Shown here piece by piece: positions 5,496-8,602 of a stretch of DNA of 8,602 nucleotides. The DNA lies in contig VAYD01000140.1 of assembly GCA_005883905.1 (NCBI GenBank), positions 1 to 8,602 of the forward strand. Reading direction: 5' to 3'. The position numbers and the translations under genes are program-made. Numbering within the stretch: the stretch's first letter is position 1; the number at the start of each line of letters is the position of its first letter. This stretch comes from Actinomycetota bacterium. Lineage in GTDB: Bacteria; Actinomycetota; Thermoleophilia; Solirubrobacterales; Solirubrobacteraceae. Under the pieces are notes generated by a model. It saw only the letters and a list, made by a program, of their open reading frames with translations. It did no database searches and was not told the DNA's origin.

Positions 5496-5524
5496 AGGAG
5501 CTCAGCCGACCAGGCTGAGCTCCT
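5496..5524. terminator. Bidirectional terminator hairpin between convergent genes
   Basis: Arms AGGAGCTCAGCC (5496-5507) and GGCTGAGCTCCT (5513-5524) pair perfectly over 12 bp around loop GACCA. The hairpin lies between the converging small exported protein gene (stop at 5480) and mdh. Its left part contains the mdh stop codon and its right part the last mdh codons, so the mdh reading frame is built into the stem. No T-run follows on either strand, as is common for actinobacterial terminators. Confidence 0.75.
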
Positions 5525-6467
5525 TGACGGCGTCGCGCTCCTCCTTGAGCTCGTTCACCGTCGCGTCGATCTTGCCCTGCGCGAAGTCCCCGACCTCGAG
5601 CCCCTCAACGACCTCGTAGCTGCCGCCGCTGCAGCGCACGGGGAACGAGGAGATGAGCCCCTCCTCCACGCCGTACTGGCCGCCCGAGCGGACCGCCATC
5701 GAGCGCAGGCCGTCGGCGCCGAGGACCCAGTCGTGGACGTGGTCGATCGCAGCGTTGGCCGCGGACGCAGCCGACGACGCGCCGCGCGCCTCGATGATCT
5801 CGGCGCGCGGGATGTACTCGTTCTCGTACCAGTCCTGGTCGACCTTGTCCGCGGCCCGGGTGGGTGGGTTTCCTATTTTGGCGTTGAAGAGGTCGGGGAA
5901 CATCGTCGGCGAGTGGTTGCCCCAGACCACGAGATCCTGGACATCCTCGACGCCGACGTTCAGCTTCTGGGCGAGCTGCGCGACCGCGCGGTTCTCGTCG
6001 AGCCGGGTCATCGCGGAGAAGCGCTCGCTCGGGATGTCGGGCGCGTTGTTCATCGCGATCAGCGCGTTCGTGTTGGCGGGGTTGCCGACCACGAGGATGC
6101 GGATGTCGTCGGCGGCGTGCTCGTTGAGCGCCTCGCCCTGCGGCTTGAAGATCGCGCCGTTGGCTTCGAGCAGGTCGGCGCGCTCCATGCCCTTGCCGCG
6201 CGGGCGCGCGCCGACGAGCATCGCGACGTTGACGCCGTCGAACGCCTGCGCCGGGTCGTCATAGATGTCGACGCCCGCGAGCAGCGGGAACGCACAGTCG
6301 AACAACTCCAGCGCGGTGCCCTCGGCGGACTTCACCGCGTCGGGGATCTCGAGCAGGTTCAGGTGGACCTTGGTGTCGGGGCCGAGCAGCTGGCCGGACG
6401 CGATGCGGAAGAGCAGCGCGTAGCCGATCTGGCCGGCGGCGCCGGTGACGGCGACCTTGGTTGCCAT
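5502..6467 (-). CDS. mdh: Malate dehydrogenase (NAD-dependent, cytosolic type)
   Basis: This TCA-cycle enzyme oxidises malate to oxaloacetate with NAD. At 321 residues it is normal in size (relatives are about 325-330). The nucleotide loop is GAAGQIGY (9-16), followed by the LLEIP strand (38-42) whose Glu40 would bind the adenine ribose. The mobile substrate loop RPRGKGMER is at 88-96, with substrate-binding arginines. NPANTNA is at 129-135. TRLDENR (154-160) carries catalytic Asp157. WGNHS (182-186) carries catalytic His185. [18 protein letters not shown] (224-241) is highly typical of this branch. The ATG directly follows the icd stop codon (TAAATG) and uses AAGGAG inside the icd end (6485-6480), so the two genes are translationally coupled. 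Codons 197-201 (AAA ATA GGA AAC CCA) are unusually AT-rich for this gene. Its end overlaps a terminator hairpin. Function is essentially certain. Confidence 0.97.
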   Translation of the reverse strand: MATKVAVTGAAGQIGYALLFRIASGQLLGPDTKVHLNLLEIPDAVKSAEGTALELFDCAFPLLAGVDIYDDPAQAFDGVNVAMLVGARPRGKGMERADLLEANGAIFKPQGEALNEHAADDIRILVVGNPANTNALIAMNNAPDIPSERFSAMTRLDENRAVAQLAQKLNVGVEDVQDLVVWGNHSPTMFPDLFNAKIGNPPTRAADKVDQDWYENEYIPRAEIIEARGASSAASAANAAIDHVHDWVLGADGLRSMAVRSGGQYGVEEGLISSFPVRCSGGSYEVVEGLEVGDFAQGKIDATVNELKEERDAVKELSLVG

Positions 6468-7685
6468 TTAAGCGTTCATCTCCTTCTGCAGGTTCTCGTC
6501 AATCGCTGCTAGAAATTCCTGAGTGGTAAGAAACTCCTGATTGTCACCGACGAGCAGGGCGAGGTCCTTGGTCATCTTCCCGCTTTCGACCGTCTCGACG
6601 CACACCCGCTCGAGCGTGTCGGCGAACGCCGTGACATCGGGCGTGGCGTCCATCTGGCCGCGGAAGTGCAGGCCGCGCGTCCAGGCGAAGATCGACGCGA
6701 TCGGGTTCGTCGACGTCGGCTTGCCCTGCTGGTGCTGGCGAAAGTGGCGCGTGACGGTGCCGTGCGCGGCCTCGGCCTCGACGGTCTCCCCGTCGGCCGT
6801 CATCAGCACGCTGGTCATCAGGCCGAGCGAGCCGAAGCCCTGCGCGACCGTGTCTGACTGCACGTCGCCGTCGTAGTTCTTGCACGCCCACACGTAGCCG
6901 CCCTCCCACTTCAGCGCCGCGGCGACCATGTCGTCGATCAGCCGGTGCTCGTAGGTCAGGCCGGCCTGGTCGAACTCGCCCTTGAACTCGTTGTCGAAGA
7001 CCTCTTGGAAGAGGTCCTTGAAGCGCCCGTCGTAGGCCTTGAGGATCGTGTTCTTCGTCGACATGTAGACCGGCACATTGCGGTCCAGGCCGTAGCGCAG
7101 CGACGCGCGGGCGAAGTCGCGGATCGAGGCATCGAGGTTGTACATGCCGACCGCCACGCCGCCGCCAGGGAAGTCGTAGACGTCGCGCTCGATCTTCTCG
7201 CCGCCGTTGTCGGGCGTGAACGTGATCGTCAGCTTGCCGGGCCCGGGGACGACGAAGTCCTCGGCGCGGTACTGGTCGCCGAACGCGTGACGGCCGATGA
7301 TGATCGGCTTCGTCCAGCCCGGCACGAGGCGCGGGATGTTCGAGATCACGATCGGCTCGCGGAAGATGACGCCGCCGAGGATGTTGCGGATCGTCCCGTT
7401 GGGCGAGCGGTACATGCGCTTGAGCCCGAATTCCTCGACGCGCGCCTCGTCGGGGGTGATCGTGGCGCACTTGACGCCGACGCCGTACTGCTTGATCGCG
7501 TTGGCGGCGTCGACCGTGATCTGGTCGTCGGTCGCGTCGCGCGACTCGATGCCGAGGTCGAAGTACTTCAGCTCGACGTCCAGGTACCGAAGGATCAGCT
7601 GGTCCTTGATGAAAGACCAGATGATGCGGGTCATCTCGTCGCCGTCGAGCTCGACGACGGGGTTCTGCACAGAGATCTTTGCCAT
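6468..7685 (-). CDS. icd: Isocitrate dehydrogenase (NADP-dependent, eukaryote-like homodimeric type)
   Basis: This enzyme converts isocitrate to 2-oxoglutarate, CO2 and NADPH in the TCA cycle. The 405-residue sequence is very close in pattern to the human IDH1 class rather than the E. coli class, and its N-terminal half even keeps the same numbering. Substrate residues are Ser94, Asn96, Arg100 and Arg109 (in SPNGTIRN and IFRE) and Arg132 (in [10 protein letters not shown]), the position equivalent to human Arg132. Lys211 (STKNT) and the metal-binding aspartates 251, 274 and 278 ([13 protein letters not shown]) are intact. HGTVTRH (308-314) is the NADP-binding segment. The ATG at 7685 starts MAKISV as expected for the family. 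No good ribosome site precedes it, and a CCGCG/CGCGG inverted repeat (7690-7708) lies just upstream. The last codons (about 6486-6545) are less GC-rich than the rest and include an 18-bp-spaced repeat of QEFL. It lies between the 57-residue gene (44 bp gap) and mdh (zero gap), one operon. Confidence 0.97.
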   Translation of the reverse strand: MAKISVQNPVVELDGDEMTRIIWSFIKDQLILRYLDVELKYFDLGIESRDATDDQITVDAANAIKQYGVGVKCATITPDEARVEEFGLKRMYRSPNGTIRNILGGVIFREPIVISNIPRLVPGWTKPIIIGRHAFGDQYRAEDFVVPGPGKLTITFTPDNGGEKIERDVYDFPGGGVAVGMYNLDASIRDFARASLRYGLDRNVPVYMSTKNTILKAYDGRFKDLFQEVFDNEFKGEFDQAGLTYEHRLIDDMVAAALKWEGGYVWACKNYDGDVQSDTVAQGFGSLGLMTSVLMTADGETVEAEAAHGTVTRHFRQHQQGKPTSTNPIASIFAWTRGLHFRGQMDATPDVTAFADTLERVCVETVESGKMTKDLALLVGDNQEFLTTQEFLAAIDENLQKEMNA

Positions 7686-7729
7686 GGGCCCGCGACTCTA
7701 CGACGCGGTCCCTTCCGGCGGCTTGCGCC

Positions 7730-7903
7730 TCAGCGCCGGCGCGGCTTACGCGGCTCCGGGCGCTCCCGAGCGTCGCTGGCCTTCTTCTCCTCCGGCGTCA
7801 TCTTGCGGACGGTGAGCGATCCGTCCTTGATCTGCTGCTGGATGAGGTCGAGCTTGGCCTGGCGCTTCTCGTCAGCGCGCTCACGTGGCGTCTTCGGAGG
7901 CAT
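7730..7903 (-). CDS. Small conserved charged protein (57 aa)
   Basis: MPPKTPRERADEKRQAKL starts a 57-residue, soluble, very charged protein with an amphipathic N-terminal helix (about 5-30), a conserved-looking GSLTVRKMTPEE centre (33-44) and a basic tail (PRKPRRR). I recognise the pattern as a short conserved actinobacterial protein without known function. The frame is open further upstream to an ATG at 7978, but the added residues (MNHDSYLAASDN...) look non-coding and would cross the divergent promoter region. The ATG at 7903 is preferred: a -10-like TAGACT sits 7 nt before it. It is the first gene of the icd-mdh operon by strand and spacing. Confidence 0.75.
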   Translation of the reverse strand: MPPKTPRERADEKRQAKLDLIQQQIKDGSLTVRKMTPEEKKASDARERPEPRKPRRR

Positions 7904-7916
7904 GGACTTAAGTCTA
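7904..7916 (-). promoter_or_regulatory. Likely leaderless promoter of the 57-aa gene / icd / mdh operon
   Basis: On the minus strand TAGACT (7916-7911) matches the TAnnnT form of a -10 box and is followed by 7 nt (TAAGTCC) and then the ATG. This is the same spacing as at the P450 gene. A perfect 10-bp palindrome GACTTAAGTC (7905-7914) overlaps the -10 and start point and could be an operator. No convincing -35 is present (best is TTTAGG at 17 bp). There is no Shine-Dalgarno, which agrees with a leaderless start. Confidence 0.45.
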
Positions 7917-7963
7917 TTCCCCGGTGCGGCGGGCCTAAATCGGTTGTCGCTTGCCGCAAGGTA

Positions 7964-7977
7964 TGAATCGTGATTCA
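7964..7977. promoter_or_regulatory. Operator-like palindrome upstream of the second TetR gene
   Basis: TGAATC-GT-GATTCA has 6-bp arms around a 2-bp centre and stands out as AT-rich in this GC-rich sequence. It ends 9 bp before the preferred ATG (7987) of the TetR gene and about 60 bp from the start of the divergent operon. Placement and symmetry suit autorepression by the TetR protein. A weak promoter for that gene (TTGCCG 7951-7956, 17 bp, TTCACT 7974-7979, ATG 7 nt later) would be covered by it. Confidence 0.5.
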
Positions 7978-7986
7978 CTTCTTGAC

Positions 7987-8601
7987 ATGGCCTATCGGCC
8001 GACAGCGAGGACCGAAGCGCGCCGCGCCGAGGTGCGCGATCGGATCGTCCGCGCCGCCTTCGAGCTGATCCGCCGCGGCGGGTACCGCGAGGCGTCGGTC
8101 GCGGCCGTCGCGGCGGGCGCGGGCGTCGCGACCGGCACCGTGTACCGGCACTTCCCGTCCAAGGCGGAGCTGTTCGCCGAGGTGTTCCGGGTGGCCTCGC
8201 AACACGAAGTGGATGCGGTGGCTGAGGCGATGGCGGCGCCGGCGTCGGTTTCGGACCGGATCGCTCTCGGAGTCGAGACGTTCGCGCGGCGCGCGTTGCG
8301 CGGCCGGCGCCTGGCCTGGGCGCTGCTCGCCGAGCCGGTCGACCCCGCCGTCGAGGAGGAGCGCCTCGTCTTTCGTCGCGCCTACGCGGAGGTGTTCGCT
8401 TCTTCGTTGAGGGAGGGCGTCCTGGATGGCTCGCTTCCTCCGCAGGACCCTGACGTGACCGCCGTTGCGCTGGTCGGCGCGATCGGCGAGGTCCTCACCC
8501 AGCCCCACTCGTCCGACGAGCAGGCGCTGGTCGCCTCGCTCGTGCGCTTCTGCCTTCGATCGATCACCGAGGAGTCCGATGTCCATCGCCACGCCGCCTG
8601 A
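7987..8601 (+). CDS. TetR/AcrR family transcriptional regulator
   Basis: With ATG at 7987 this is a 204-residue, full-length TetR repressor starting MAYRPTARTEARRAEVRDR. The DNA-binding domain is at about 14-66, with the turn and recognition helix VAAGAGVATGTVYRHFPSKAELF. The C-terminal part (about 75-195) is all-helical ligand/dimerisation sequence. Other starts in frame (TTG 7951, ATG 7963) would place the palindrome at 7964-7977 inside the gene and add family-unlike residues, so 7987 is preferred. It diverges from the icd operon. Its 3' end overlaps the probable start of another forward gene (ATG 8579), which suggests it controls that gene. The ligand is unknown; regulators of this sequence type often sit beside acyl-CoA or aldehyde metabolism genes, which is family knowledge and not shown here. 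Confidence 0.92.
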   Translation: MAYRPTARTEARRAEVRDRIVRAAFELIRRGGYREASVAAVAAGAGVATGTVYRHFPSKAELFAEVFRVASQHEVDAVAEAMAAPASVSDRIALGVETFARRALRGRRLAWALLAEPVDPAVEEERLVFRRAYAEVFASSLREGVLDGSLPPQDPDVTAVALVGAIGEVLTQPHSSDEQALVASLVRFCLRSITEESDVHRHAA

Positions 8602-8602
8602 C
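8579..8602 (+). CDS. Probable start of a downstream gene (partial)
   Basis: ATG at 8579 follows GAGGAG (8569-8574) by 4 nt and reads MSIATPPD to the window end with no stop. It overlaps the last 23 bases of the TetR gene in another frame, which is typical of coupled genes. Eight residues cannot identify a product. An acyl-CoA dehydrogenase of the AidB type is one possibility suggested only by common neighbours of such TetR genes. Confidence 0.4.

Noticed and set aside
5733..6512. 259-residue forward ORF across mdh
   Set aside because: Antisense of mdh and the icd end, valine/arginine/aspartate-rich without domain features.
6999..7016. Palindrome GACCTCTT-GG-AAGAGGTC inside icd
   Set aside because: Eight-base arms at one spacing are close to chance expectation in this length, and it encodes ordinary conserved icd residues (DLFQEV).
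6945..7973. 342-residue forward ORF across icd
   Set aside because: Antisense of icd and of the 57-residue gene; no recognisable protein pattern.
7904..7978. Longer 82-residue version of the 57-residue protein
   Set aside because: The extra N-terminal residues look non-coding and would span the palindrome and promoter region of the divergent TetR gene.
1..8602. Search for tRNA, rRNA, CRISPR, transposase, integrase or toxin-antitoxin pair
   Set aside because: No cloverleaf-like segments, spaced direct repeats, transposase motifs or paired small toxin/antitoxin ORFs were seen by eye; the truncation joint has no insertion-sequence ends beside it.

Overview
The window is 8.6 kb of very G+C-rich, gene-dense DNA (third codon positions are mostly G or C). 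It has the gene style of a high-GC actinobacterium. An 885-residue ATPase-LuxR regulator, a small protein ending in a DWGDAGIGAG membrane segment, a 57-residue 'MPPKTPRERADEKRQAKL' protein and a eukaryote-like NADP isocitrate dehydrogenase all occur here. Together they suggest Thermoleophilia, for example the Solirubrobacterales (Conexibacter or Solirubrobacter relatives). This placement is an inference from protein style, not a database result. I see no rRNA, tRNA, CRISPR array, transposase or integrase.

Layout. Positions 31-1604 hold two convergent genes, a TetR-type repressor (+) and a cytochrome P450 (-), that run into each other. Each loses its normal C-terminus and ends in antisense sequence of the other, with the joint inside about 12 bases near 426-437. 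A 32-bp near-perfect palindrome and a likely leaderless promoter lie directly in front of the P450 start. Upstream of the P450 on the same strand is a 131-residue ORF (1638-2033) that reads as a shrunken malate/lactate dehydrogenase with its catalytic middle removed. It faces a + strand group: a 19-residue leader ORF with a strong Shine-Dalgarno (2011-2070), a coiled-coil/AT-hook/winged-helix DNA-binding protein (2073-2465), a large ATP-binding LuxR regulator (2502-5159) and a small exported, membrane-anchored protein (5220-5480). A perfect 12-bp-arm hairpin at 5496-5524 separates this group from the next operon.

Positions 5502-7903 (-) are a central-metabolism operon: a 57-residue charged protein, icd and mdh. 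The icd stop and the mdh start are directly adjacent (TAAATG). They encode two TCA-cycle enzymes, isocitrate to 2-oxoglutarate and malate to oxaloacetate. A complete TetR regulator (7987-8601, +) diverges from this operon behind its own small palindrome. Its last codons overlap the probable start of another gene that leaves the window.

How the genes fit together. The right half is ordinary housekeeping plus a local repressor. The left half is accessory and regulatory, and holds most of the unusual points: the fused regulator/P450 pair, the P450 operator-promoter, the catalytically empty dehydrogenase remnant, and the leader ORF overlapping that remnant antisense. I do not see a multi-gene defence or mobile system.
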